A stretch of DNA of 55,077 nucleotides from Desulfobacterales bacterium RIFOXYA12_FULL_46_15 (GCA_001799395.1 MGTJ01000049.1:1-55077), one strand, 5' to 3'; positions 33,420 through 43,474 are shown, counted from the stretch's first letter. Notes: a model not told the origin generated them from the sequence alone. A program made the numbers and translations.

Positions 33420-35813
33420 ATGGCTGAGGCAGATATCGATGACTTGATCGAAATTATTGAGAAAGAAAGCAACATACAAACGATTCCGACAACTATTCCC
33501 ATGATGCCTGTGAGGGATGTTGTGGTATTTACCGATATGCTGCTGCCATTGTTTGTCGGAAGGGAAAAATCCATTAAAGCAGTTGAAGAAAGCTTTGAAT
33601 ATGATCGTTATATTTTCCTTACGGCGCAGAAAGATTCTGAAATTGAAAAACCGACAATTGACGATGTGTATACTGTGGGTACGGTCGGGAGAGTCCAGAA
33701 AATGATTAAATTGCCGGATGGGAGAATTAAAGCCCTGGTTCAAGGTATTGCAAAGGCAAAAGCCTTGGAATATGTTAAAAAAAGACCGTTTTTTAAAGTA
33801 CGGATTGAATTTTTAGAAGATACCGATCCCAAAATACTTACGATTGAAGATGAAGCGTTGATGAGAAACGTCAAGGAGGCCAGTGAAAAATTACTGGCAT
33901 TGAAGGGTGAACTTTCCGGGGATATTGGTGATTTGTTATCTCATATCGAATCCCCGGGTAAACTTGCAGACCTGGTTGCCTCGAATTTAAATCCAAAAGT
34001 GGAAGATGCCCAGGAGTTGCTGGAAATTATAAATGCAATTGAACGCCTGAAAAAGGTGAATGATCTGTTGGCTAGAGAATTAGACCTTTCAACGGTTCAG
34101 GCCAGAATTCAAACCGATGTTAAAGATGAAATTTCTAAAAATCAAAGGGATTATTATTTAAGGGAGCAGGTTAAGGCGATTCATAAAGAGCTTGGAGAAA
34201 ATGACGATAAATTTGCCGAGCTGCAAGAATTTCAAGTGAAAATTGAAAAATGTAAAATGCCTCCGGATTGTGAGAAAGAAGCCCAAAAGCAGCTAAAACG
34301 CCTCGAACAGATGCATTATGATTCTTCTGAGGCATCAGTGGTCCGGACATACCTTGATTGTATTGTCGAGCTGCCATGGAGCAAGACCACAAAAGATTTT
34401 CTGGATATTCCCAAAGCTCAGGAAGTTTTAGAGAAGAACCATTTCGGTTTGGATAAGGTCAAGGAAAGAATCCTTGAATATTTAAGTGTCAGAAAATTGA
34501 ACCCACAGAAAAAAGGACAGATTATCTGTTTTGTAGGTCCGCCGGGGGCCGGCAAAACTTCCCTTGGAAAGGCAATTGCAAAGGCAATGAAGCGAAAGTT
34601 TCACCGGGTATCCCTGGGAGGCATACGAGATGAGGCCGAGATCAGGGGGCATAGGCGAACCTATATCGGTTCCATGCCCGGGAGAATATTGCAGGGACTT
34701 CGTGAATGCGGTACCAATAACCCTGTATTCATGCTGGATGAAATCGATAAATTAGGGAATGATTTCAGGGGAGATCCTTCTTCTGCTCTCCTGGAAGCAC
34801 TTGATCCCGAACAGAATTTCGAATTTTCAGACCATTATCTGAATATGCCCTTTGATCTTTCCAATGTGCTTTTCATCCTGACGGCCAATATTTCCGATAC
34901 GATTCCATCGGCTTTGCTCGACAGGATGGAGGTCATAGGCATTCCGGGTTATACACGGGAAGAAAAAAAGGTCATTGCCCAAAAATATATACTTCCAAGA
35001 AAACTTAAAGATAACGGGCTTATCCGGAGGTCAGTCAATTTCAGTTCAGGCGCTATTGAATCCATCATCGCCGACTATACACTCGAAGCAGGGTTAAGAG
35101 GTCTTGAGCGTAAACTCGATGCTGTTTGCAGGAAAATAGCAAGGAAAATAGCAGAAGGTAAAAAAGGTAAATTTTTCATTACACGTCAGAATCTTACAAA
35201 ATATCTCGGCCCTCCTCAATATATAGCAGAACTGGACCAGGAAGAAAGCCAGGTGGGTCTTGCAACAGGGTTGGCATGGACAGAAGTCGGCGGTGAGCAG
35301 CTTTATATTGAAGTGTCGCTTTATCAGGGAAAAGGGGAGCTTCTGGTGACGGGCCAGATCGGTGAAGTTATGCAGGAATCTGCCAGGGCTGCACTTACCT
35401 ATGCCAAATCAAATGCCGATAAATTTGATATCAGTAAGGAAGATCTTGACAATAATGATATACATATTCATGTCCCGGCCGGAGCAATCCCAAAAGACGG
35501 CCCTTCAGCCGGGATTGCCATGGCAACGGCACTGATTTCCGCTTTTACCGGCCGTAAAGTGAATAATAAGGTCGGTATGACGGGAGAGATCTCTTTGAGG
35601 GGAAGGGTATTGCCCATTGGCGGGCTCAAGGAAAAAGCCCTTGGCGCTTTGCAAGCCGGAATTGAGCACATTATTATCCCGGAGAAAAACAGAAAGGATT
35701 TATATGATTTGCCCAAGGTGATAAAGAATAAAATGAAATTTACCTGTGTACGGGATATAAAAGAAGTGCTTGAAATCGCTTTGGAAAAAAAAGATGGGCC
35801 GAAAGACGCCTGA
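33420..35813 (+). CDS. lon: ATP-dependent protease Lon
   Basis: A 797-residue LonA. An N-terminal substrate domain (PMMPVRDVVVFTDMLLPL) and a helical region precede the AAA+ domain with Walker A GPPGAGKTS and FMLDEIDKL. The protease domain holds catalytic Ser696 (PKDGPSAG) and Lys739, the exact 43-residue spacing of E. coli Lon. It degrades misfolded and regulatory proteins. AAGGAG lies before the ATG. The start of tsaB overlaps its end by 20 nt. Confidence 0.98.
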   Translation: MAEADIDDLIEIIEKESNIQTIPTTIPMMPVRDVVVFTDMLLPLFVGREKSIKAVEESFEYDRYIFLTAQKDSEIEKPTIDDVYTVGTVGRVQKMIKLPDGRIKALVQGIAKAKALEYVKKRPFFKVRIEFLEDTDPKILTIEDEALMRNVKEASEKLLALKGELSGDIGDLLSHIESPGKLADLVASNLNPKVEDAQELLEIINAIERLKKVNDLLARELDLSTVQARIQTDVKDEISKNQRDYYLREQVKAIHKELGENDDKFAELQEFQVKIEKCKMPPDCEKEAQKQLKRLEQMHYDSSEASVVRTYLDCIVELPWSKTTKDFLDIPKAQEVLEKNHFGLDKVKERILEYLSVRKLNPQKKGQIICFVGPPGAGKTSLGKAIAKAMKRKFHRVSLGGIRDEAEIRGHRRTYIGSMPGRILQGLRECGTNNPVFMLDEIDKLGNDFRGDPSSALLEALDPEQNFEFSDHYLNMPFDLSNVLFILTANISDTIPSALLDRMEVIGIPGYTREEKKVIAQKYILPRKLKDNGLIRRSVNFSSGAIESIIADYTLEAGLRGLERKLDAVCRKIARKIAEGKKGKFFITRQNLTKYLGPPQYIAELDQEESQVGLATGLAWTEVGGEQLYIEVSLYQGKGELLVTGQIGEVMQESARAALTYAKSNADKFDISKEDLDNNDIHIHVPAGAIPKDGPSAGIAMATALISAFTGRKVNNKVGMTGEISLRGRVLPIGGLKEKALGALQAGIEHIIIPEKNRKDLYDLPKVIKNKMKFTCVRDIKEVLEIALEKKDGPKDA

Positions 35814-36504
35814 TAATTTGAAACTTCTTTCCCTGAGTACGGCAGAACAAGGGTGCAGTCTTGCAATGGTGCACGGGCCTTCGTTACTCTGTGAAGAATT
35901 CTGGACAACCAAACTGACCCATTCCAGCAGGCTCTTAAAAATGATCGAGTATATGCTTGAAAACCGGGCAGGAGCGAAGCTCAATGATATTGACGGATTT
36001 GTAGTAGCCGGGGGGCCGGGCAGTTTTACCGGACTCAGAATCGGCATCAGTGTTGTCAAGGGATTGTCCTATGCCATGAATAAGCCGGTTGCGAGCGTGT
36101 CGAGCCTTGACGGAATTGCATTTCGATTTGCCTGTTCATCGATCCCGGTGTGTGCCATGATGGATGCAAAAAGAAATGAAGTTTATTGTTCGGTTTATCA
36201 TTTTAATAATGGCAACCTGATTTCAAGGACTCCTGAAATTGTTGTCAATCCAAAAGAAGCCGTCAACATGACAAAGGGAGAATCAGCATTGTTTGCAGGC
36301 TCAGGCTCAAAAGCATATAAAGAGCTAATTGAAAAGGAAGCAAATAAACCTATTTTCACCCAGGGTTTTTCCGATAATATAAGTGCGGCAGCGCTGGTCC
36401 AGTCTCTCTATCTGAAAGACAATTATTTTTCTGTATCCGAGGATGCTCTTGTACCTAGATATATCAGGAAATCGGATGCAGAGCTGATGATTAAAAACCT
36501 ATGA
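35794..36504 (+). CDS. tsaB: tRNA t6A synthesis protein TsaB
   Basis: A 236-residue ASKHA-fold protein (YeaZ) needed with TsaD/TsaE/TsaC for threonylcarbamoyl-A37 in ANN-decoding tRNAs. Landmarks: LLSLSTAEQGCSLA near the start, VVAGGPGSFTGLRIGI, and MMDAKRNEVYCSVY. The C-terminus ends PRYIRKSDAEL, as is usual. I chose ATG 35794, inside lon; the longer frame adds only lon-overlapping residues. Coupled to lon by overlap. Confidence 0.93.
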   Translation: MGRKTPDNLKLLSLSTAEQGCSLAMVHGPSLLCEEFWTTKLTHSSRLLKMIEYMLENRAGAKLNDIDGFVVAGGPGSFTGLRIGISVVKGLSYAMNKPVASVSSLDGIAFRFACSSIPVCAMMDAKRNEVYCSVYHFNNGNLISRTPEIVVNPKEAVNMTKGESALFAGSGSKAYKELIEKEANKPIFTQGFSDNISAAALVQSLYLKDNYFSVSEDALVPRYIRKSDAELMIKNL

Positions 36505-36570
36505 TATTGACATAAAATCCATTCCTTGATATTGTAAACGCCTCATAAGTGAACTGTGGGATAAAAGACT

Positions 36571-37233
36571 ATGGATAGTTCAAAATGGCCGGCGAGGGTA
36601 ATTTTACCTGTTGCTCAGCCTGGCCTTATATTTATTTTAATTGCCATCCTTATTACAGGGATGTTTTTTTATTTTAAATGGATAGTATTTGCCTGGGTCT
36701 CTTTTGCTTTGACTCTGTTTATATGCTGGTTTTTCAGAGACCCTGACCGTGATATACCAAAAGATGGGAAAGGCCTCATATCTCCAGCAGACGGGAAGGT
36801 GATAGTGGTTGAGAAACAATCAGGCTGCGAATACTTGACCGGGCCATGCATCAAGGTCAGCATTTTTATGAATGTGTTTAATGTTCATGTGAACCGGGTT
36901 CCCTATGACGGTGTGGTTCAAAAAATTCAATACAGCCCTGGAAAATTTATTAATGCATCTTTTGATAAAGCATCTATTCATAATGAGAGAAATGCTTTGA
37001 TTGTAAAAACAGCTGATGGAAGAGATTATGCTGTTGTCCAGATTGCCGGCCTTATTGCCAGAAGGATTGTGAATTGTGTCAAGGAGAAGGAAAAAATCAT
37101 TAAGGGTGACAGGTACGGCATGATCCGGTTCGGATCCCGTCTGGATTTATATCTCCCTCAGGATTTTGAAGCTGCCGTCCAAATCGGTGAGAGGACAAAG
37201 GCAGGAGCAACCATTATCGGGTACATGAAATAA
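36571..37233 (+). CDS. psd: Phosphatidylserine decarboxylase proenzyme
   Basis: A 220-residue short (archaeal-type) Psd producing phosphatidylethanolamine. One or two N-terminal TMs (about 15-48), the catalytic ISPADGKV segment, the HVNRVPYDG motif, and the self-cleavage Gly-Ser in RFGSRLDLYLP near the C-terminus, where Ser becomes the pyruvoyl group. Followed 15 nt later by pssA, which makes its substrate. Confidence 0.96.
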   Translation: MDSSKWPARVILPVAQPGLIFILIAILITGMFFYFKWIVFAWVSFALTLFICWFFRDPDRDIPKDGKGLISPADGKVIVVEKQSGCEYLTGPCIKVSIFMNVFNVHVNRVPYDGVVQKIQYSPGKFINASFDKASIHNERNALIVKTADGRDYAVVQIAGLIARRIVNCVKEKEKIIKGDRYGMIRFGSRLDLYLPQDFEAAVQIGERTKAGATIIGYMK

Positions 37234-37248
37234 TCAGGGTAGAAAAAA

Positions 37249-37992
37249 ATGCAGAAACATAATTTTAAAAAAAGTATTTATATTCTTCCCAATCTATTTA
37301 CATCCATGAATCTATTTTGTGGCTATTATTCCATTACAGCAGCTGTTCAATTTAAATTCATTGAAGCTGCTGTTGCCATTCTCATAGGTTCCGTGTTTGA
37401 TCTTCTTGATGGAAAAATTGCCAGGGCAACCCATACGACCAGCAAATTCGGTATAGAATATGATTCTCTTGCAGATCTCATTACCTTTGGCCTGGCACCG
37501 GCTCTTCTGATGTTTCTGTGGGCTCTTCAAAGCACCGGAAGATATGGCTGGTCAGCCACTTTGTTATTTGCCGCCTGTGGTGCATTAAGGCTTGCCAGGT
37601 TTAATACCGGCACTTCATCCGGACCTGATTTTGAAGGATTGCCGATTCCGGCTGCAGCAGCTATGAACGTTTCCCTTGTTCTTTTTTTCTACCGGCTTGG
37701 AATAGAGCCTGAACCTTATAAATCTGCAATCCTGGTATTGATGTTTATCCTTTCCTTTTGTATGGTGAGTTCCTTTCCGTATAAAAGTTTAAAAAAAATA
37801 TCAATTTTTAAAAGCCTGAAATTCAACCGTTTTGTCGGTATGATTCTTGTTTTGATTTTGATTGCAACTGAACCCTATATTCTCCTGTTCATCGTATTTT
37901 TATTATATGTCCTGTCAGGCCCGGTATTGTCATTGTTTTATCATTATGCCCCAAAAGGTGGGGAAGAAAGATACATTGACGAAGAGCTTTAA
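37249..37992 (+). CDS. pssA: CDP-diacylglycerol-serine O-phosphatidyltransferase
   Basis: A 247-residue integral membrane CDP-alcohol phosphatidyltransferase. The signature runs from FDLLDGKIARAT to GIEYDSLADL and provides the catalytic and metal-binding aspartates. An opening YILPNLFTSMNLFCGYYS is typical of PssA. Multiple TMs. Together with psd it provides the phosphatidylserine to phosphatidylethanolamine route. Confidence 0.96.
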   Translation: MQKHNFKKSIYILPNLFTSMNLFCGYYSITAAVQFKFIEAAVAILIGSVFDLLDGKIARATHTTSKFGIEYDSLADLITFGLAPALLMFLWALQSTGRYGWSATLLFAACGALRLARFNTGTSSGPDFEGLPIPAAAAMNVSLVLFFYRLGIEPEPYKSAILVLMFILSFCMVSSFPYKSLKKISIFKSLKFNRFVGMILVLILIATEPYILLFIVFLLYVLSGPVLSLFYHYAPKGGEERYIDEEL

Positions 37993-38024
37993 AAAACAAA
38001 TCAAAAAACGGAGTAGACTGAAAC

Positions 38025-38492
38025 TTGGAACAAGTGCCCATTACAAAAGAAGGTTATGCTGCTTTAAAAAAAGAACTTGAAAGATTAAAAACAATCGATA
38101 GACCGGAAACCATCAGATCCATCGAAATTGCCAGGGCTCATGGGGACCTTTCTGAAAATGCCGAATACCATGCAGCAAAGGAAAGGCAATCTTTTCTGGA
38201 AGGCAGGATTGGTGAACTCAGTTATAAGATCGGGAATGCAAAAATAATCGATCCTCTGACGGTTCCAAAGGATATTGTCAGGTTTGCAAGCAGGGTTCGT
38301 GTCGAGAATATGGATTCGGAAGAAGAGGTGGAGTACATGATCGTCGGGCCTGATGAAGCAGATATCAAGCAGGGGAAAATTTCGGTTTCTTCTCCTCTAG
38401 GGAGCGCTCTTCTTGGCAAAAAGCCTGGTGATGAAGCTGTATTGCAGGCCCCGGGTGGTAGAAGAGTGTATGAGATATTGGAGATTATTTAA
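38025..38492 (+). CDS. greA: Transcript cleavage factor GreA
   Basis: A 155-residue GreA that rescues backtracked RNA polymerase. Coiled-coil tip with the acidic pair in HGDLSENAEYHAAKERQ; the C-terminal FKBP-like domain contains SPLGSALLGKKPGDEA. TTG start, with GGAG 11 nt upstream; homologues start at the same place (about 158 residues in E. coli). It begins 32 nt after pssA. Confidence 0.96.
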   Translation: MEQVPITKEGYAALKKELERLKTIDRPETIRSIEIARAHGDLSENAEYHAAKERQSFLEGRIGELSYKIGNAKIIDPLTVPKDIVRFASRVRVENMDSEEEVEYMIVGPDEADIKQGKISVSSPLGSALLGKKPGDEAVLQAPGGRRVYEILEII

Positions 38493-38512
38493 ATAAGGTG
38501 GAGGAATAAGCT

Positions 38513-38722
38513 TTGGCAAGAGTCACAATAGAAGATTGTCTGAAAAATGTGGACAACAGATTTACACTTGTTCATCTGGCAGCCAAACGAGTCAGGCAGA
38601 TAAGAGAGGGTGCCGATCTTTTGGTAAAATCATCCAAGAATGGCGATGTTGTTTCGGTTTTAAGAGAAATTGCCGCCAACCGGATTGTAATCAAAAAGCA
38701 TAAAGACCTGGATGATGAGTAA
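38513..38722 (+). CDS. rpoZ: RNA polymerase omega subunit
   Basis: A 69-residue omega. The start MARVTIEDCL, then VDNRFTLVHLAAKRVRQI, is diagnostic. TTG start behind a GGTGGAGGA site. It assists beta' folding and forms part of the ppGpp site 1. It is 20 nt after greA, so two RNA-polymerase-related genes are adjacent. Confidence 0.95.
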   Translation: MARVTIEDCLKNVDNRFTLVHLAAKRVRQIREGADLLVKSSKNGDVVSVLREIAANRIVIKKHKDLDDE

Positions 38723-38776
38723 AGGCAGAGCTGATAGCCCAAATTACAAGATGGAATTCAAAGGCCGATACCAGGG

Positions 38777-39505
38777 GTGAAGGACGGCTTTAGAAAAAAG
38801 ATTGATCATGCAGTGGGAAAGGCTATTTCCGACTGGAACATGATAGTTGACAATGAAAAAATCCTGGTCGGGATATCCGGCGGAAAAGACAGCCAGGTGC
38901 TTTTAAATATTTTATTTTCCCTGAAGAAAAAAGCACCTGTTGATTTTAAGATTTTGCCTGTGCATATTGATGCCGGGTTTGATGGTTCATTTGCAGAAGA
39001 ACTTGGCTGCTATATCAAAGAGACCTATGGCTGTTTGAAAATTGAATATAAGGAATATGGTGTCCTCGCTCATTCCCGCGAGAACACCGAAAATCCTTGT
39101 TTCCTCTGTTCTAGATTGAGAAGAAACAGACTTTTTGAAATGGCAAAAGAAGAAGGGTGCCAAAAAATTGCATTGGGCCATAATAAGGATGACATTATCG
39201 AGACATTGTTTATCAATATGTTTTATTCCGGGAAAATGGCTACAATGAAGCCTAAACAATCTTTTTTCCAAGGAACGCTTGATATCATCAGGCCGTTGTC
39301 ATATGTTGAAAAAAAAGATATTGTGCGGTTTGCTCAATCCTCTGGTTTGCCTGAGTTTAGAAATAATTGCCCAAGCGCAGACAAAACAAAGCGGACAGAG
39401 ATAAGACATATGCTGGAAGACTTATATAAACATAATAAAAATATAAAAGGCAATATATTCAGATCCTTGAGGAATATTGTTCCGGAGTATCTGTTAAACA
39501 ATTAA
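38777..39505 (+). CDS. ttcA: TtcA-type tRNA 2-thiolation ATPase
   Basis: A 242-residue PP-loop ATPase. The PP-loop is VGISGGKDSQ. Cys residues of an Fe-S site appear in NPCFLCSRLRR (CxxC) and NNCPSADKTKR; ALGHNKDDIIET is also conserved. TtcA makes 2-thiocytidine at tRNA position 32. The gene is somewhat short compared with E. coli TtcA (311). GTG start at 38777 with a weak site; no better start is in frame before a stop at 38735. Confidence 0.85.
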   Translation: MKDGFRKKIDHAVGKAISDWNMIVDNEKILVGISGGKDSQVLLNILFSLKKKAPVDFKILPVHIDAGFDGSFAEELGCYIKETYGCLKIEYKEYGVLAHSRENTENPCFLCSRLRRNRLFEMAKEEGCQKIALGHNKDDIIETLFINMFYSGKMATMKPKQSFFQGTLDIIRPLSYVEKKDIVRFAQSSGLPEFRNNCPSADKTKRTEIRHMLEDLYKHNKNIKGNIFRSLRNIVPEYLLNN

Positions 39506-39507
39506 AC

Positions 39508-40287
39508 ATGATAGATATCCAAAATCAGCCTGACTTCAGAAATATCCCCATTGATAAAGTGGGGATAAAGGGTTTGAAATACCCGGTAAAAGTATTGGAT
39601 AAGACAACGGGTCTCCAGCCGACTGTTGCACAGATCAATATGTATGTTGATCTGCCGCATCAATGCAAGGGTACCCACATGAGCAGATTTGTAGAAATTT
39701 TAAATCTGGTCAGAACTACTGTTTCCCTGGAATCTTTGACCAATATTCTGGAAGATATGAAAATAATCCTTGGAGCAAAATCTTCCCATATTGAAATCTC
39801 GTTTCCCTATTTTATTGAAAAAAAATCCCCTGCAACAGGTTCAAAAGGGCTCATGGATTATAACTGTTCCATTATCGGGTCTTCCAATGGCAAGAAAAAT
39901 ACTGATATTGTTTTGACGGTTGCCGTTCCCGTGACCTCAGTATGTCCGTGTTCAAAGGAGATCAGCGAATATGGCGCACATAATCAGCGGGGTGAGGTAC
40001 TGGTCAGCACCCGGTTTAAGAAATTCATATGGATTGAGGATATTGTTGAACTGGTTGAAGCTTCAGCATCCTGTGATATTTTTTCTGTGCTGAAAAGGGA
40101 AGATGAAAAATTTGTTACCGAAACAGCCTATAATAATCCTAAATTTGTTGAAGATATTACAAGGGATGTAGCAAAAGAGCTGATGGCAGACAAAAATATA
40201 ACCTGGTTTTCCGTAAGTGCGGAGAATTTTGAATCCATTCATAATCATAGTGCATACGCCTATATTGAAAAAGGGCCCATCTCTTAA
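39508..40287 (+). CDS. folE2: GTP cyclohydrolase FolE2
   Basis: A 259-residue type IB GTP cyclohydrolase converting GTP to dihydroneopterin triphosphate for folate and queuosine precursors. Motifs: PHQCKGTHMSRFVE and the metal-site region VCPCSKEISEYGAHNQRGEV. FolE2 is the metal-flexible alternative to FolE. It is 2 nt after ttcA. Its stop overlaps the convergent PBP4 gene in TTAA. Confidence 0.94.
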   Translation: MIDIQNQPDFRNIPIDKVGIKGLKYPVKVLDKTTGLQPTVAQINMYVDLPHQCKGTHMSRFVEILNLVRTTVSLESLTNILEDMKIILGAKSSHIEISFPYFIEKKSPATGSKGLMDYNCSIIGSSNGKKNTDIVLTVAVPVTSVCPCSKEISEYGAHNQRGEVLVSTRFKKFIWIEDIVELVEASASCDIFSVLKREDEKFVTETAYNNPKFVEDITRDVAKELMADKNITWFSVSAENFESIHNHSAYAYIEKGPIS

Positions 40288-41489
40288 TCTTTATTTTTCC
40301 CTGCTTGAATCACCATGGTTTTAAGTCGGCTAAGAATAGACTCATATCCGGTGTTCTCCTCATTTACCAGGATGACATAGGAATAAAGCCTGTCATTCTT
40401 TCCCAACAAATACCCTGCCCGGGTTCTGACACCGGTTAATGTTCCTGTTTTAAAAAAATCATTTTCTTCTTGTTTCATCAATCTATGATAGGGTTTGAAA
40501 CTGTTTACTATCTTAAGCATCTGGTCCGGGGAGATCTTATTTGATCTTGAAAGCCCCGAGCCTTCGTGAATGGTGAGGCTATCCGGATAAAAACGGCCAC
40601 GTGAGAAATCAAGAACAGCCTGTATTCCTTTTTCAAGAGTAGCCGGTTCCCCGTACGCTTTTGCCCCTGCAGATAAGAAAAGCTGATTTGCAATAAAATT
40701 ATTGGAGTATTGCAAAAGTTGCCGGATAATGGTTTTTAATCCATGGGGAGACAGAAAAACATGGGCGTTTTCATTTTTTAAGGGAAAAGCTCCAATCCGA
40801 ATAGAACCAGTGACCGGTACATTTTCTTTTTCAAAAAAATATTTTAATAATAATCCAGGGTATAAATAGCTTTGCTGCTGTGAAAGAATGATCCTCCCCT
40901 GTTTTAAATTTGTCTTTTTAATGTCGTCATGGAAAAAATCAAGCAACGGTGTCTGGGGTTCACCACTGATAAATCCTTTTAATTGATTGTCCCATTGGAA
41001 CATAATGGTATTGAAATTGGCGCATAAAGCTCCGACAGGGGCATCATAAGGGTTTAAAGAGTCGCCTTTGCCCGGGATATCAATCCGTTCTGAATAATAG
41101 GACTGATCAATAAGGATATGATGAACCTCTTTTATGTTTAATTTTCCAATGATATCGCTGCTCAGATTTTCAATAACTTCAGAAGTGAATACCGGGTCTC
41201 CGTATCCTTTGATATGAAGATTTTTAGATTTTTCATCATAATGATAATAAGTGGGAAAACGGTAATCTTCGCCCAGGCTGTGAATAGCGGCAAGGCTGGT
41301 CAGGATCTTTAGTGTAGAGGCCGGAATATATGGCTTTTCTCTGTTTTGAGCATAGAGGATATTACCCTTATCATCTGCCAATATGATCCCCGCATTCATG
41401 GTCTTTGCATAAACGAAGGGAATAATGGACAGGAGAATAAACCCGGTAAATATCCCTGAAAGGATTTGACCCGCTGTTTTTTTAATCAT
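40284..41489 (-). CDS. dacB: D-alanyl-D-alanine carboxypeptidase, PBP4/DacB type
   Basis: A 401-residue periplasmic serine peptidase (S13). Signal peptide about 1-28. Active-site SxxK is Ser58-T-L-Lys61, SxN is SNN in QYSNNFIANQ, and KTG is in FFKTGTLTG. It trims or cuts peptidoglycan peptides. It overlaps the end of the M18 gene by 8 nt on the same strand. Shorter than E. coli DacB (477), with a reduced insertion domain. Confidence 0.92.
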   Translation of the reverse strand: MIKKTAGQILSGIFTGFILLSIIPFVYAKTMNAGIILADDKGNILYAQNREKPYIPASTLKILTSLAAIHSLGEDYRFPTYYHYDEKSKNLHIKGYGDPVFTSEVIENLSSDIIGKLNIKEVHHILIDQSYYSERIDIPGKGDSLNPYDAPVGALCANFNTIMFQWDNQLKGFISGEPQTPLLDFFHDDIKKTNLKQGRIILSQQQSYLYPGLLLKYFFEKENVPVTGSIRIGAFPLKNENAHVFLSPHGLKTIIRQLLQYSNNFIANQLFLSAGAKAYGEPATLEKGIQAVLDFSRGRFYPDSLTIHEGSGLSRSNKISPDQMLKIVNSFKPYHRLMKQEENDFFKTGTLTGVRTRAGYLLGKNDRLYSYVILVNEENTGYESILSRLKTMVIQAGKNKD

Positions 41490-42909
41490 TATCGTTATAA
41501 AAGGCTTTATACGCCAGATATGTCATATATACATCGGCCTTGCTTGATATTTCAAAGGGTGAATGCATTGAAAGAAGAGCAGGGCCGCAGTCAAGGACAT
41601 TCATTCCGAATTTGGCTAGAAATTTGGCTACTGTACCTCCTCCGCCCTGGTCAATTTTCCCAAGTTCGCCTGTCTGCCAGACAATATTATTTTTATTGAA
41701 AATCCGTCTGATATTACCGACAAACTCAGAACCGGCATCACTGGCTCCTGATTTGCCGCCGACACCTGTAAATTTGGTTATGCAGATGCCAAATCCGAGT
41801 TTTGCAGCATTCATGGCCTCATGCACCTCCTTGAAGTCAGGGTCCATGGCGGCATTTACATCGGCTGAAAGGCAGGATGAGTGAATCAGGGCCTTTCTGA
41901 GGGACCGGTTATCCGTATTCCCGCCACTTATAAAAAGAAGGTCGGACATAAAATCTTCAAGGAAATTGGATTTTGCTCCACTGCTGCCCTCGCTGCCGAT
42001 TTCTTCCTTGTCAAAGAAAAGGGCAATGGCTGTTTTTTCAGGCGATTGTGAATCAAGAAACGCTTCAAGACCGGTATAGGCACAGACACGGTCATCCTGG
42101 CCATAGGCACCGATCATGGACCGGTCAAATCCGATATCTCTTGCCTTTTCCGAGGGGACGGCTTCTATCTCGGCACTGACAAAATCTTCTTCAGTAAGAC
42201 CGTATTTTTCATATAAACAGTTTAATACCCCTAGTTTGAACCGCTCTTTCTCATCATCACCACCTAAAGGCGTGCTTCCTGCGACCAGGTTTAATTTTTC
42301 ACCATCAAATACTTCTGAGATATTCTTGCTTGACTGAGTTTTTCCTGCCAGATGGGGCAGAAGATCTGTGATGGTAAAAACCGGGTCATCCTGATGTTCG
42401 CCTATGCTGATGTCAAGCCTTTCATTGTTGGATTTGATTATGGTTCCATGTAGTGCCAAAGGCAGCGCCAGCCAGTGATATTTCCGGATACCGCCATAAT
42501 AATGGGTTTTCATCAAACCTATGGACAGGTCTTCATAAATCGGGTTCTGTTTTAAATCCAGCCTGGGAGAATCAATATGGGATGCGATAATGTTTGCCCC
42601 GAGGTGAGGCAATTTTTTCCCAATAGCGGCCAGGGCCACACAACGGCCCTGGAAAATTTTATAAACTTTTTTGATATTGTTTGTGCCCCCTTCCAAAAGC
42701 GTATCAATGTCTACAAATCCTTTTTGTTTTGCAGCCTGAACAATTTGCAGAACAGCTTCCCTTTCGGTCTTGGATTGATTTAAAAAATCCTTGTATTTTT
42801 CACAGAATTGAAAAACCTGTTCTTTGTCTTTCTTATCCAGATGATCGAAAACAAGAGTTCTCTTTTTCAGCAAGATTTCTTTAATCTTTTTTATCCCGGC
42901 TTTCTTCAT
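41482..42909 (-). CDS. M18-family aminopeptidase
   Basis: A 475-residue metallo-aminopeptidase of family M18 (aspartyl or ApeB-like, dodecameric cytoplasmic enzymes). Zinc-site motifs: ASHIDSPRLDL (His), DDRVCAYTGLEAF (bridging Asp), FDKEEIGSEGSSGA (Glu catalytic pair) and a late HSPFEI. It should release acidic or other N-terminal residues from peptides. Length is typical. Confidence 0.9.
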   Translation of the reverse strand: MKKAGIKKIKEILLKKRTLVFDHLDKKDKEQVFQFCEKYKDFLNQSKTEREAVLQIVQAAKQKGFVDIDTLLEGGTNNIKKVYKIFQGRCVALAAIGKKLPHLGANIIASHIDSPRLDLKQNPIYEDLSIGLMKTHYYGGIRKYHWLALPLALHGTIIKSNNERLDISIGEHQDDPVFTITDLLPHLAGKTQSSKNISEVFDGEKLNLVAGSTPLGGDDEKERFKLGVLNCLYEKYGLTEEDFVSAEIEAVPSEKARDIGFDRSMIGAYGQDDRVCAYTGLEAFLDSQSPEKTAIALFFDKEEIGSEGSSGAKSNFLEDFMSDLLFISGGNTDNRSLRKALIHSSCLSADVNAAMDPDFKEVHEAMNAAKLGFGICITKFTGVGGKSGASDAGSEFVGNIRRIFNKNNIVWQTGELGKIDQGGGGTVAKFLAKFGMNVLDCGPALLSMHSPFEISSKADVYMTYLAYKAFYNDND

Positions 42910-42928
42910 TTAGTCCTATCCTTTCCCC

Positions 42929-43474
42929 TTATTTAAAAAATTGGAAAAAATCATTCACTAGCTCTTTTATTTTATATTTCAGATCAAGGGCTTCCCACCT
43001 GTCCGGAAAAGCAATGGGACTGAATTCAACCCCGACCTCATACATATACCCGTTTTGGTCTTCAGCATAAATATTTTTTATAATCGTTAATGGAGTGATG
43101 ATCACGCCTTCATGGCTGACAACGGTATCATAATCCTTTGTTTTTATGGATTTCAATCCGTTATTGACCAATATATTCTTTAATGCATTTTCTTTAATCC
43201 GTTTTTGAAGAGATTCATCTGATTCTCCCGGGGCGGCAGATATTACTCCTGAGATTGAAATCCGAGAAAATTTTTCCGTGCGAAAGTCATGACCGGCGGG
43301 AACCATGATTAAATTTTCATCCCGGATTTTATTTTTAGAGGATTTAATATCAAACCGGACATAAAAATAATTTATTCCCTCATCAGTGAATGCAGGCCCT
43401 GAAAAGAATGCAAGAGCGAAGGCAGAGAACAGGGCAAAAACGAAAACAGCAAAGTGCGATGATTTATCTGGCAT
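42929..43474 (-). CDS. Uncharacterised exported protein beside the LPP20 cassette
   Basis: 181 residues with a signal peptide (about 1-30). Not recognised with confidence. The middle (LQKRIKENALKNILVN and IIKNIYAEDQNGYMYEVGVEF) loosely resembles the A...A..NA...A ... V.N.....GY.YEV pattern of FlgT/LPP20-like periplasmic folds, which would fit its place next to flagella-like lipoprotein genes. It is transcribed away from that cassette, sharing a 121-nt intergenic region, and runs 19 nt ahead of the M18 gene. Confidence 0.55.
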   Translation of the reverse strand: MPDKSSHFAVFVFALFSAFALAFFSGPAFTDEGINYFYVRFDIKSSKNKIRDENLIMVPAGHDFRTEKFSRISISGVISAAPGESDESLQKRIKENALKNILVNNGLKSIKTKDYDTVVSHEGVIITPLTIIKNIYAEDQNGYMYEVGVEFSPIAFPDRWEALDLKYKIKELVNDFFQFFK